A stretch of 64,000 bases of DNA, taken from assembly GCF_963966145.1 (NCBI RefSeq), contig NC_091048.1:27900001-27964000 (forward strand). Reading direction: 5' to 3'. The notes below the pieces were generated by a model. That model had not been told where the DNA came from. It saw only the letters and a program-made list of their open reading frames with translations, and ran no database searches. Of the stretch, positions 24,012 through 37,200 are shown piece by piece; position 1 is the first letter of the stretch; each line of letters begins with the position of its first letter. Source of the stretch: Tenebrio molitor (taxonomy: Eukaryota; Arthropoda; Insecta; Coleoptera; Tenebrionidae). The translations under genes were made by a program, and so were the position numbers.

Positions 24012-25232
24012 ATGAAACGTGGCAAGCCACAGCAAGAAATCTACAGACCTGGCAGTGGACCTCTCAGAAAATCAAACACAGGAACCGAAGAGTCTGAACC
24101 CGACAGTACCTTAATAGCGACCAAGCCCAAGCCTTTCCAGGATGAGCCCCGGTACAAGGGCGACGCACCCGCAGTGACCGAGCCCGTGACCCACCGGAAA
24201 ACCCGCAAGCCCGAGCAAATGATCTACGTCCCTCGACCCGTGGCCAACGCCCGGGAGATGTCGCAAGACAACGACCGCCACTCCGCCACCAACGGCAACT
24301 ACGACGACCGCTTCGGGCCCCGCTCGAAGCGCTACTCGAACCGGCGCCGCGGCGGAGGCAACGACAACAACTCGGACCACCACGAGGAGTGGCGCCAGTT
24401 CAGGCAAGGCTCCGAGCCGCGGGGGCTGTCCAACGGCGGCCCCTCGCAGCGGATGCGCGACACGCGGAGCGTCGAGCCGTCGGCCGCGCCCCCGGGCCGC
24501 GTCTTCGACAAGGGCCACCCGAAGCCCCCCAGCGGGCGGCGACACAGCACCATCGGAGTGGAGTCCGACAAGCGGCCCCTGCACAAGTCGATCAACCTCG
24601 ACAAGTTGCCCCCCAGGCTGCGCAAGAAGATGCTCGAGGACACCAAGATGACCCAGGCGGGGGTCGACGACAACTGGAACGGGGCCAGCCTCACGTTCCA
24701 GGGCAGCAGCAACTACCACGTGGTCGGCAACTACCCCAACGCCTACCCCAATCAGGGCGCGTCCTACGCCAACATGGGCTACTGCACCTTGCCCAACAGG
24801 CAGAGAGGCAGAGGGCGCCTGCACCAAGAGTACGACGCGGGATCGTACAGGTCCAGGACGCCAGACCTGGGCATCTCGAGTCCTTGCAGCTCGCGCCCGC
24901 CGACCCCACCCTATGGCAGGACCAGGAGCAACGACAACCTGAACAGGCCCGACAGCAGGCCCCAATCGCCGGCCAACTACCACAGCAGGAACTACGAGTA
25001 TCGCAGGAACGGCAGGGACAGGAACAACAGGAGGAATCAGTACAACGCCAGGTCCAGAGACGATCGCAGAAATCAAAATTATGAGGTGCGGGAAGAGGAG
25101 AACTGGGACGAGGTGAACGAGAGAGAGCCCCCCAAAGTGGACTACCAGGAGACCACCCCGCCCGTTTCGCCCCCGACTCCCGAAGAGAAAATCAAAATCA
25201 ACACTGTCACGACCAGCAGCAATGTCATTCTG
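24012..25232 (+). CDS. Smg6: Smg6 exon 1: two exon-junction-complex binding motifs
   Basis: Starts MKRGKPQQEIYRPGSGPL and later reads TRKPEQMIYVPRPVA. Both fit the SMG6 EJC-binding motif (basic, then hydrophobic-Tyr-x-Pro), which in the human protein occurs twice near the N-terminus and docks on the Y14-MAGO-eIF4A3 surface. The rest is low-complexity Arg/Asn/Gln/Gly sequence, expected to be disordered. Donor gtgagc at 25233; the following intron is 3.57 kb. Confidence 0.93.
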
Positions 25233-28200
25233 GTGAGCTCGAGGTCCCAAATCGTGGGGCAATTTTTGTTTGCTTAACTGTCAGTTACTAGGCGAATCAT
25301 TTCAAATGTTTCCGCGTGCTGGTGATATTCAATTATTTACGTGTAGGTTAAAATTAATTGTTTTTACGTGGAAAGATAGAGACTCCCTCTATCTACTCCG
25401 GTCTGTTCGATTGGTATCCGCGAGTGATTTAGAGATTAGCAATTTTATTGCGATTCTAGGAATAATATAAACATTTACGAACAAAATGCCAAGCAATAAT
25501 ATTTATTTTGTTTTTTTAACCACCGAAAATCTCCATGGAGATACAAAAAACACAGCCTTCTGTGTTTGTTGCCAGTACAGTTTTCAAAGCGGTTACGTGT
25601 CACATAATACGGGTTAAAAAAATGTTATTGTGTTTTTTTTTTTGAAAAAGACTTGTGGAATGCGCGTGAGAAAGTAAAACTACCAAACGAAAATTGAACG
25701 AGTATTTGTTATGATGGAATTCGATCAACAAATTTGGGAGCTGGTGGGCCACGATAAACAAAACCGGAGTTAACTGTCAAATAAAAGTGGGTCACGTCTG
25801 TCAATACTAATGTGATGTTTATTTAATGAAAGAAAATTTTTACGAAAATCGTGTTTTTTGCTGGGAAGATGAATCGCGTGATGATTGGTCGGGAGGTCGC
25901 GTCAAAATTTAATCTAACCTATGTAAATTTTGTCACAACAGTGCACTGTCAAAACGACCTTTTTGACAGTTTACGGCAAATTTGTAGCTGGTCAGACTGG
26001 TATTTGTTATCTCAAAGGTATTGGTGTTATCGGAGAAATCAAATAGGAGATAAGGAAACAGTTCTAGTTTCCGTAAAAATGACTGCAATCGAAAGATTAT
26101 CAAATGAAAAGTCTTATTTTTGCATTATTCTTGATCAGGTTGGATGTAAATGTATCTTTTTTGTTCGACACTGTCAGAATTTGAGAATTTTCTCCTATGT
26201 GAACGGATTTTGATAAATGTCACCACTTGTCAAAACGAAACGTCAAGCTAATTTTAAAGATTTTAAGCGATTTGGAGCCTTTAATGGGCTCGTCGAACAA
26301 AAAAACTTTGTATTCAACTCGTTTCACTCGCGTTTTAAACTGACCCGTGCCAAAAAAGCCCAATTTACACAAGAACTCGTCAAATAAACTACTATTCAGA
26401 ATCTCCAGTTGAAATAATGAGGTTTTATTTTTTCATTTTAAGATGACTACTTATAGGCCCAATTGTAGATATAAAGCTTAGTTAACATCGTGTCAGCTAA
26501 CAACGCAACGCGTCAAATCGGAAATCCGCCCATTTGATTGGCTGATTCAAATAAAATATTAAATATCCTCCAATCAGATCGTTGACATTCTGATAATTTT
26601 AACAACGACTTGACATCGCTTTATACAACCGGGCCTGAATGCATTTTGCAGGGACAGGAAATGAAATTCGATTTTTTCTATTGTTCAATTCTGACGCACG
26701 TCTAATAAAATTCCTCATCGAGCTTAGCTTTGTCACATTTTGTAGACGCAAAAACGCGTCCTAACTTGAATTTTCAAGGTTTGCGTCTTGTAACGTTTGA
26801 GGTAAGAATAGTATTTTCAAATACGGTCATTAATTCATTATAAATGATTGTCCCATCGTAGTTGGCGTTGAAGACCCACACAAATTGTGGATGTGCCGCC
26901 AGCCTCGCAACGTTAGACAAACTAGTAGACAGATTTCCACTACCGCCAGTAGCGCCACCTACTGGTAATACTAATCTCACTCATGTTATGGGGCTTGCGA
27001 CACATTCAACTACGTCACCAACGCCTACTGCGATCATTTATAATGAGAATGACCGCAATGAGCCGCATAGCGGCGAGTTGAGGAACAAATGAGTGCTTGA
27101 AGGACCTTCTGCAACTAGTGTTTTATACTATTTTTTCTATTTTGCCGCTTTATACTACCGTGTGAGCAACAAGTACTGATTGAGTTGGCAATAAATTCTG
27201 GTGATTTTTGGTGACTTTTATGTCATGTTCCAACGAGAAAACCATTTTATTAATAAAAGATTACAAAAACCAAGACGTTTAAATTTGAAATGTATACCAG
27301 GTGTCAATATTGTTAATAAAACAAACCGAAATAGGTACAATTCACAGTCTTGAAAATTTTATGTAAAATTTTTTTTGCCAACTGAAACAGTTATTGTTGC
27401 TCACCCTGTATTTTATAAATAAAAACTTTAAATGTAGGGAATTTTGCGGTGGTTGGTGACATTTACGTGACATAATTTTAGCCGGCCATGAAAAATAGTA
27501 CATATATTAAAGAACAAGTTTTATAAGGGTTGATTTGGCGCACGAGTCTCAGGTGTAGAAAACGAGCCGTAGGGGCGTTTTCTATGGGACAAGTGCGCCA
27601 ATCCCCTTATAAAACGAATTTTTTATGTTATTTTTTCGAATTTGCACCCTTGTTTTAATTTTTAAATAAAAAAATTAAAATTTCAAATTTTAGGGAATTT
27701 TGTATTACATAATTGGTAATTCAAGGTAACGGATGTAACCACGTCTGCAACGGATGTTAAAAAGTAGAGTTTGAACGTTAATATTGTAAGTTTTTTGGTG
27801 TAAATGACAATAATACACTGAAATATTGATAAAAATTTTCTTAGAGATTATGAAACCACGAGTGCTTTAATAGATAGCCATAAACGACTCCCACTTGAAT
27901 ACAATAATAGACCTATTAGAGACGCAAATTCGAAAAATTATCTTAAGCTGTTGACAGATCTGTCGCAATTTTAATTTGACAAAACCGCATCGATCTACTA
28001 ATCAATTTTCGTAACCAACTTGGGTTCCATGTTTTTTTAAATGTCACTACATTTTTCTTGAAAATTCAATAAGATTTTTACAGTTTTTTTTTAATTTTTT
28101 ACAAAGTTATCTAACGGACAACTTTATGTGACGTCTACTTCTTTTGTGCCTCTCAGGCTCTCGGTGACTTCTTTTGGAATAAAACGACTTTTTATTAGCA

Positions 28201-31200
28201 TTCGCAGATCTTTTTCCCAATAAATTCTATTGGCCGAGAAAGTTTTTAAAAATCTGAATTACATTTTGATTTTAACACTCTTCGTCAGCGTAACTGACGC
28301 AAAATGCGTACAGGAAACTGGGCGTTAAAGCGTTAAGAACGTTAGACCTCGATAAAGTTTTGACGAATCGATCAAGGTAAAAAAAATTGTAAAACATTTG
28401 AAAAAATAAGATCAGATTTTTTCCTGTATGGAAATGCATTCCGTTATCTCTGTAGGTGTGCCTTTGAAAAATTGCGTCGTGCATATTTAAACGCATAAAA
28501 AACAAATTACCATAGACACAACAAAAGAAATAAAAAATTAATACCTAATGCAACAATAATAACACAATGAATAATGCAAACGAAAGCGAGATTGGCAAAA
28601 ATTTTAATTTAGTTTTAATTATTATTAATTTGATAATTGCATATCAGCAGCTCTAATCGAGCTGCGATATGTGCGACCTTGGCCGAATTCAAATTTTGTT
28701 TGTCGAATAAAGACCAGGAGAGCACCACGTGAGAGGACCGACTCGATCCGTCAAGGTTTTCCTCGATCTCGACGAAACCGTAAAATTTTTCCGAATTGCA
28801 GGACTGGAGCGAGGAAGTCGAGCTGAACGACCGCTTGGAAGCCGAGGCCTTGAGCGACGCGATGACCAGGAGCTCCTCGGTGACGAGCCTGGTCGACATC
28901 AGCGTCAAATCGATGCCGTCGAACCTGAGCAACCCCAAGAAGTCCAAGAAGTGAGCGCGTGAGTCCTTCGTCGGACGTTCGTTACCGTTGACATTTTGCA
29001 GACGCAGCGGGCGGCGCAACAAGCGCCGCAGCGGCAGCAGAGCCCGCGACGCCAGCCTGGACAACACCAGGTCGAACCGGCCGAACGACGGCTTCAAAGT
29101 GCCGCAAGAATCGCGGGGTCGCCGCCACCGCCGCCAGTCGCGCGACCGCCGCGATTCCAGCTACGAGCGGCGCTCGCGCAATCCTAGCCGCGAGGCCAGC
29201 GTCGACCGCACCCGCAGGAGTTCCACCACCGAGCCGGAGAACTGGAGGGAAGAGATCAGGAGCCGGCAGAACTCGGAAAGGGAGTGCTCCGACAGGAGCA
29301 GGAGGAATTCGGAACGGGAGGGTGACAAGATCAACGTGAAGAAGGCCGGGGTGTTGGTGTTGCCGCAGAAGTCTCCGGACGCGACGCAAGTAGATCAGCC
29401 CAAGTACCCCGAGGTGCGCAAACCTTGCCAGCAGAAGAGCCTCTTCGACCACAACAACCCCAGCAAGCCCATCATCGTCAAGTCGCAGAGCACGAGGGTG
29501 AGCGTCCCCGGGTTTTCCGACAACACGGAGTCCACGCCCCCCCAGATGTACACCACGGATCAGTTCGGCAACATCAGGCCGGGGTGGTACGACGAGAACT
29601 CCGAAGGGTTCAACTCTTGCCACTACCCCAACCTGATCAAAGACATAAAACGGGCGGACAACGAGCTCCAGTACATCATGAACTCGGGCTTGATCTTGAT
29701 CAACTGGGGGACCGTCGAGTCCCTGAGACAGTTCCTCAAAGAGGCGCTCCAGTACTTGCTGTGCAAAGATTTGAAATTCTGCCAGACCGAGAACGTGGAG
29801 CAACACCTCTGGAAGATTCTCTACCACAACATCATCGAAGTGACGAGGAAAGCCATCACCAACGACCCCCCCAACAAGGAGCAGTACAAAGGCTTCTTGC
29901 TCTACTTGATAGACGAAGGCACCGGTTACTTCGAGAGTCTCCTGGACTCGCTCGAGGACACTTACAAGTTCAAACTGAACAATTACTTGGGCAACAACAA
30001 TCTGGCGCACTCCAAGGGCTTGGGTTACATAGGTCTGGCCCTCATCTCAGCACAAAAATTGTTGTTGTTTTTGGGAGACCTGGGACGGTACAGGGAACAG
30101 GTGAATGAGACGTCAAATTACGGCAAGTGCAGACAGTGGTACATAAAAGCCCACGAGATCAATCCGAAGAACGGAAAACCCTACAACCAACTGGCGGTAC
30201 TCGCGGTCTACGCCGTAAGTCTCGAGTATTCACGATGCGACAGTTTTTCATTTGTTTATTGTAGAGGAGAAAGTTGGACGCTGTTTACTACTACATGAGG
30301 AGCCTGATGTCGTCGAATCCTGTCCCGTCGGCCAGAGAGTATCTGATTTCTTTGTTCGACGAAAACAGGAAGAAGGTAGGATTCGAGTTCGTCATCCCAG
30401 TCTGAACGATTCGTAAACACGACTCGACTGTTTGTAAAAGAGATTTCGGAACCGAATCTGTTCACCGTTTATGGTGTTGACGAAAACAATGTGCGCATAT
30501 CTGTTTACTTTAGATTAATAACATGACTCATCGTGCATGAACTCGGTTGATTAATTAACGAGAACGCGTCTTCTATTGTTCGCTGTCGTAATTTCTTATG
30601 GCATTAATTGGCCGCGGTAAAACTGAAAAATAAACTGTCGCCGAGATGATCTGTCAAAATCACTTGACGTTTTCAGATTTAATACGAAGGAGCGTCGGTA
30701 TCTAGTTGGCATTGTTTGACGCAGACAAAAGCAAATCTGGTTACCATGGAAACTAGTTGATTTTTGACACTGTTATGTCAAGTATGGAAGTAAAAAGTTT
30801 GATTGCTTATTGCAAATTTTTACAGAAAACGTAATCCAAAAATTGTTATTTCGACGAAATTGAGAATAAGGTGCTTATTTTACAAAAGATTGTGCGGCAG
30901 GTAAAGTTACGCAGACAGTGCGCGGCGTCATATTTTTACTATGAGTAATGAGACTGTAGTTTTTTTAAGGAGGGTTTTTTATACCTTTTTATACGATCCA
31001 GGAGCAAAAAAACAGTCAAAGAGACACTCTGGTTACCTCACCCAAGAAAGTTTCGATTTCACAAGCCTATTTTTTAGGACAAAGATGTAATAATTTTGAC
31101 AGATTACTTGGACGAAAAGGTAAAATTGTGACGACTATACTGTTTGTCATTACGGATTGAATTTTGTACAAAAATTGTGTAAAAACGTTGTAAAGCTTCT

Positions 31201-34200
31201 AAAGGTATGTTCTTGCAGCGTAAAACTCCTAGTCATGAGTTCGTGCTTGCGTTTAAAAAAAATATGAATTAAACTTTGAACTGATCGACTGAAGAATGTG
31301 AAATGAGTTTTGTATTTAGAGAATGTTATGGCCTCACTATTTTGCTTTGGAAAATCATTTACAACAAATGGAATAGATTAAAAATTGAATTCGAAAATAA
31401 TAATTTTTGATTTCAAGGTACGATACCTATTAAATAATTCTAAAAAATGTTATTGAATTTTGACGTTAATTCTAACGGAGGTTTCACGCTATGAGAAAAT
31501 TGTAAAAATGTGTCAATTTTATTCTGACAGTTCCCGTTTTTTTTTTGCAACCAACTGCCCAAATTTGACAAAATTTGCAATAGTTTCAAATAAAGAGCTC
31601 AGAACTTTAGTTAACGGCCATTTTGAACATACGAGAATTAAAATTCAAAAGTTCAGGAATTAAAAATAAATCAAAAGCTTCAAAAAGTCCAACTTTTCAT
31701 TATTAGGTCCCGAACTTTATCAACGACCTTCGCATTTTTCTGATATGGGTGATTGTATCGCGCGTTCAAATGAATTCCTCGGCTGGGAAGGCGTTGGAAA
31801 CCGTCAATTGTTGTGCTTTTTTAAAGCGTAGATTAATTGGAACATGTTGACAGCTAACCTAAAATTTAGCGCCATAAATATCTCACTATTTTTCTTTCTT
31901 TGCAATGTTTTACATTAAAAATAGAATAACGTTAACGATTCCTATTCTCGAAGCAAATATCTAAGGGCACCTTTTGCTAAAAACAAACATGTTTAATTGT
32001 GTCCCGATTAAACATAAACAAATGTCATTCGTGTCAAACAGCGGGAAATTCAAAATTTACACTGTTCTAAACGGTTTAATTTTTCCAACGCCTACTCAGC
32101 CCAGGATTTCATTTGAACGCGCGATAGTAATAAGTGGTACTATCAAAATAATAAATTATGCAGTGCAGCAGCGCCTACGGCTACTCAACGAACTAGAAAT
32201 AAGTATGTATAAGTATTTTTCAGTTTTATCGCAGGCGTCTCTAGATGGCCCCAAAGTGTTCAAAAAATATTTTGTCCATTTCACGGAGCCCGGATTTCTT
32301 CTACCTAACAAGAGATCAGAGAATGAAATTGGAATATTTAAAGATCGCACCCGAACCAAATCGTCACCATTTAACATTTTGACTGTAGCGCACCAGACGG
32401 CAATATTAAAACCCACATTGACCCTCGAACGGAAAATACGTTTTTCCGTGTTTGCGTCGGTGCGAGTCCAACGCTTCGCTTCTTCACATTGTGTTATTCC
32501 CCGAGCTTTCCTTCCGCAATCACACTAGATCATAACTGTAGCGCACTGTCGAAGAATTCATTCATTTCACACAAACGCACTCGAGATTAGCCGATTTGCA
32601 TAATCGTTTCGATCTGACTTGCATTTTTTGAGTGGTTCGTTGTAAATTTTTTTTTAATCGTGTGGGTTTTAATATGAACATGTTTCAAGTTCATTCTGTG
32701 TTAATCACGATCACATTCAATGGTAATTTCTCTCCGGACAAAAAAAAAAGTACTCATGGGAACACGAAAGTGTAGGTTCGGCGGTGAGCCGCTAGGTGGC
32801 GGGCGCGTGTCGAACTCGCCGAGAAATATATTTCTAAATTTGATCTGGTAGCGAACCACGTGACTTTTTGTTTGTCATACTCATTTGTTTGTTTTTTTTT
32901 TACATGCAGTATCTTCATCAAATAAGCGTACGTATGAGTAGTCGACCGTATAATACATATCTGGACCGCTTTGTATTCATGATTTGTTGTGTCTAAAGTA
33001 GCGCTTGTTGTCTGTACGTCTTTGTGAACTACCCGAAAGGGTACGCTTTGTGTGAATTTTCTAGACCTCCTGTACACCCCCGTGTGCCTGTCGTAGTGTT
33101 TGCTGTCTTAGATTAGCCGTTCCATTCGTGTCGAACAAACCAGAATTATTGCCCGTCGATAATTTCGATTTGATTGCATGATTGTCGGCGTCGTTGTCTT
33201 GATTGGTCTCGACGGCTCGTCTGACCCCTCTTCTGTCCGCAGTACGAGCAGGGCGAGCGGAAACGCCGCGAGGAGCGCCTGGAGAGGGCCAAGCAGCACA
33301 TGAAACAAAAGGAGTCGGAGGATCCGGAGAACGCGCCCGGTTCCCTCCGCCACGAGACCTGGATCCGGCCGGACGGCGGACGTAGAGTCCACAGGACGAC
33401 GAAAGCCGTCCAGGAGCAGAAGGACTCGGAGGAGGAGGACCTGGCGGCGCTGAGCAGCGTCGAGGTGAACAAGAGATTCGTCATCAGCTACTTGCACGTC
33501 CACGGAAAGCTGATCACGAGAATTGGGTAAGTGGAGGAGAGCCCCGCAGGAAGTCGCCGTAATTGCCCGGGTCGATTCGACACGGCCGACGCCGACCGTT
33601 AGGACGGCACCGATTCCCACAGGTTTGCGAAAACGGAACGCGGAGGAGATTAGATGATGATTTTTTTTTTGGCGCCCGTTATTGTTCTGACGGGTACAGT
33701 TAAGAGATCGCGGGATTAATTAGGCAGGTGGCGGGGAAGGCTGCGGAGTTGGCCCCCAGGTGGGAACGGGACGCCCCGAGGTGAAGTTTACTCGCCGAGA
33801 AAGTTTTCGTAATAAGTGACCCCAATAAATTCTCTCAAAATGCCAAAAGAGACTCCAGAACGGCCATTTTATTTTGGTGAACTGGTAAAGTTTCAAGCGG
33901 GCGGAGATTTATGAACAGAATGGCAACGGAGCTGTTTTAGTTTGGTTGAAATTGACTTCTTGATTGTTAACGGCCACGATAAACAAAACTGTTTAATTGC
34001 TCTGACAAATCTGTCGCTTGATAGTTAAAACCGTGTGAATCAATCAACGAATCAACTTTTGTTTTCCGTGACCAACTGGTCTCGCATTTCTTTTATTTCA
34101 CGTAACACAAAATGGAGTAAGTGTTGTATTTCTTTTTTCAAAATTAAAATATACGCAGATACGTAGGATATTTAATTTAAAGGGACTAGGAAATGAGAAA

Positions 34201-37200
34201 ACTGAACAGAAACTTTTGGGGGCAACGGAGAGATACGCAGGACGTTTCATTAGTAGCATTTTTCGGCGAAATCAATATTACGAGTGTACAAGCTGCTTCT
34301 TGAAACATCGACACATTAATGTTTTTATAATTGCGACAAATCGGCATTTTTTCGAAATTTCTGAGACCAAATTCCTGACGGACTTGTCACGAACCGCGCG
34401 CGGAATCGTCCGCAGCTCGGAGCTGGCTGTCGGCGATGAGATGACGTAACTCCACCATAATTGGAATATTTCTTGTGTTTTGACGTTTCCCAAGCAACAG
34501 AGCCATCGCAGAGCCCCCGTTCCCGGCACGTAGATTCGTTCCGTTCGGGTGAACCGCATAGGTGTGCGGAGAATGAGAGATGCCCGCGACCTCTTCCTTA
34601 TCGGTCGACGCACCCTCGAACATGAGAACAAGACGCATCGACGATTCCGACCGTGATAGGTACCGATCGACGAAAACGAAACGTCCGGAGGAACGCGCAG
34701 AAGACGCGCGACGGCAACAACCTTGAATCTGGACTTTTTTTTATTCTTGTAAAACAGCACCGGACAATAAAAGAAGTCGTGTTCATGACAGGTACGGTTC
34801 GAAGATGCAAGACCTTACAAGTCATTTTCTTATTGTGCACGAGAACGCGCCGAGAGAACGGGCAAAGAAAAAATCCGACACCAAAAAATCGACCGGTAAT
34901 CTGTGGGTTGGTGGCCGTTGTCTCTCACAAAAGAAATTTTTCCGTTGAGTTATGCTAATGGAGAGTCGTAAGTCTGTCGTTTGCCGTATTCGGGTGTGAC
35001 TCCGCCAATTAGACGTATATGAATGAACTGGTGTATCACGTCCAATGATTTATTTGATACGGTGGCCGCAGTCAAAGGACACCATCAACGGGACTGTAAT
35101 GTAAACGAGACATAAATTACAATTTGTTATTGGCCGTTCGTGTAGCTGTACGGTGATTTTTACCCGGAGGATCTCTGGAATGAAATAAAACGATTTGGAA
35201 AATATAGGACGAAGCGTGATTTTTACGACCCCACCCGCGGTCACACCGATCGTAACAATACAAAACCAGTGTCATTTGTTTCTGTTTGTTTGTGTTTTTT
35301 TTTTTTGGACAGTATCCAGATGGTCGAGTTACGCGGACCGCGGACTGAACGTCACTCACCCCGCGAAAAAACATCGGAACGTCAGTTGGACAACGGCGCT
35401 CGTAAACCTGTGTATTTCTGCAATAATTCGCGAATACGATCCTGCCCAAGGGTGTGGCGTTTCTAATAACAATACAGAAGTCTCGCAGGCAGATATCGGA
35501 TGATGCATACACGCAATAAAGTTTATGGCGGCGTTTTACTATCCTCAACTTCAACGAGGACTTTTAACGAGGGCCAGTTTGCGCTAATTTTATTACTCGC
35601 TGACTTACATGATGACAGTAAAAATGGCGAGACGAGATAGAGTCGTACCGTTCCGGTACGCACCGAGAAAAAAAAGTTGCCGCGTCTTCAGGCGAATCTG
35701 ATCTCTGAAATCTTCCCTCCAATCGAGGATGTTTTGCGTGGAGCGTTCGCTCTCGGTGTGTCGCCGTGTGGGGTCGGGGAGCGTCCTGTCGAGTGACAGG
35801 ACGTACGGTCGTCGAATGCGCGGAAACGTCGCGGGGATCATGTCGATTCGGTTGCGGCTGTGCGGTTCGGTCGTCGGATCAGATAAGAGTTCGGGTTCCC
35901 GGGCCAGACTGGACGCTTCCTGTCGGTCCGTCTCCGTCGTCTTTTTTGCTCGAGAGTCGCGCCAGCGACCGGTCAAGTTATGGTCAAGAGTTGGCATACG
36001 GGAAACGGCACCACGGTTTGCATCGAAAGCCGTCGATAAATTAGCGGAATAAACGATGGGAACGGCGAGAATTATCGGATGTGTCGTTGCGACGTAACCG
36101 CACTGGTTAACCCGCCGCACTCCGGACCCGATGGGAAAAGGCTTGACGGATGCGGCGGATTTTTCCGAAACCGTCCCGCCGGCCCGCAATTAAGTCGTAA
36201 ATAATCGATTTAAGAACGCGCCCACGACAATCCCAGGACCCTTGCATAATAATACAACGTCGAGAGAACGCGGAGGCGGCTCACGACGCAGGTGCACCGA
36301 AAGAAAGGAAAAGTAACGCGCGGCGGCACAACCGCGCGCACCGATTTCGCGTGCCGGGGATTAATTCGGAGGAACCGTGAAAAAATTTCACGTTGTCGCA
36401 TCTACAGTTAATCCATCGGCTACCGGGGGCCTCGCGCAAACAGCAGAGAAGAGCGGATGCAGGTACCCGGAGAACTGTTAGCGCTGAAGGATTTCGAGGT
36501 GCTTCTTCGCCACTCGAAACCAATGCGGAAGCCGGCCGGCCAATCTTTGCCGAGCTCTTCTGGGCGAGCATGGTAATGCGTGATGTCGGCGGAATGCGAT
36601 TCGACGTTTAAATAATTATCGACTGGTCGCGGGATAATCCCCGGTGTGACTCTGTTGCCACCGACTGTCGCTCTCCGACCATTACACCCAGGAAGATTAT
36701 ACAGAAATTTACGATGTGCACCGTCCGGCTATTATTATACAAACTAATGGTTGTCAGCCATTATCTAGATGGTGAGGGTTATTAAAAACTTGTTTTGTTG
36801 CCCAATCTGATCGATTCGTTGTCTTTCGGTTGTGACTGATGGACTCCTGTCACCCGGAGAGAAAAAAAAAAAAAATGTAAAACCAACAGAAAGCCTCCCG
36901 GTGATAAAAATTTCGTAAGACGTTAACAACCAAAGTCGAGTCGCAGATTGATTCGTAACTCTCTCGCCTCAATTTAAACCCGGCCAATTAAAACGATGTT
37001 TACTGAGATGCAACTGTTTTATGTATAAATTACGAATGAATAATGTATTGTATAAAAGTTGAAAAAATGAATTTCCAAAATTTCAATGATGGGATTTCTT
37101 TCTTTTTCTCTTTTATTTTTGATCGTTATATTTTTGACTTGATGATCATTGATGGCGTGATATTTTCTTTACTTCTGTAAACGATATGCCTTATTCCATA

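Noticed and set aside
24111..25262. 383-codon antisense frame opposite Smg6 exon 1
   Set aside because: Val/Gly-rich shadow of the Smg6 low-complexity exon.
28982..30010. 342-codon antisense frame opposite Smg6 exon 3
   Set aside because: Shadow frame; the + strand carries the conserved EST1 domain.
31974..32528. 184-codon open frame in Smg6 intron 4
   Set aside because: Overlaps the right arm of an inverted repeat and has no recognisable motif.
33721..33740. Third AGGTGGCGG match to a CTCF core
   Set aside because: Only 11 of 14 positions fit; too weak to call.
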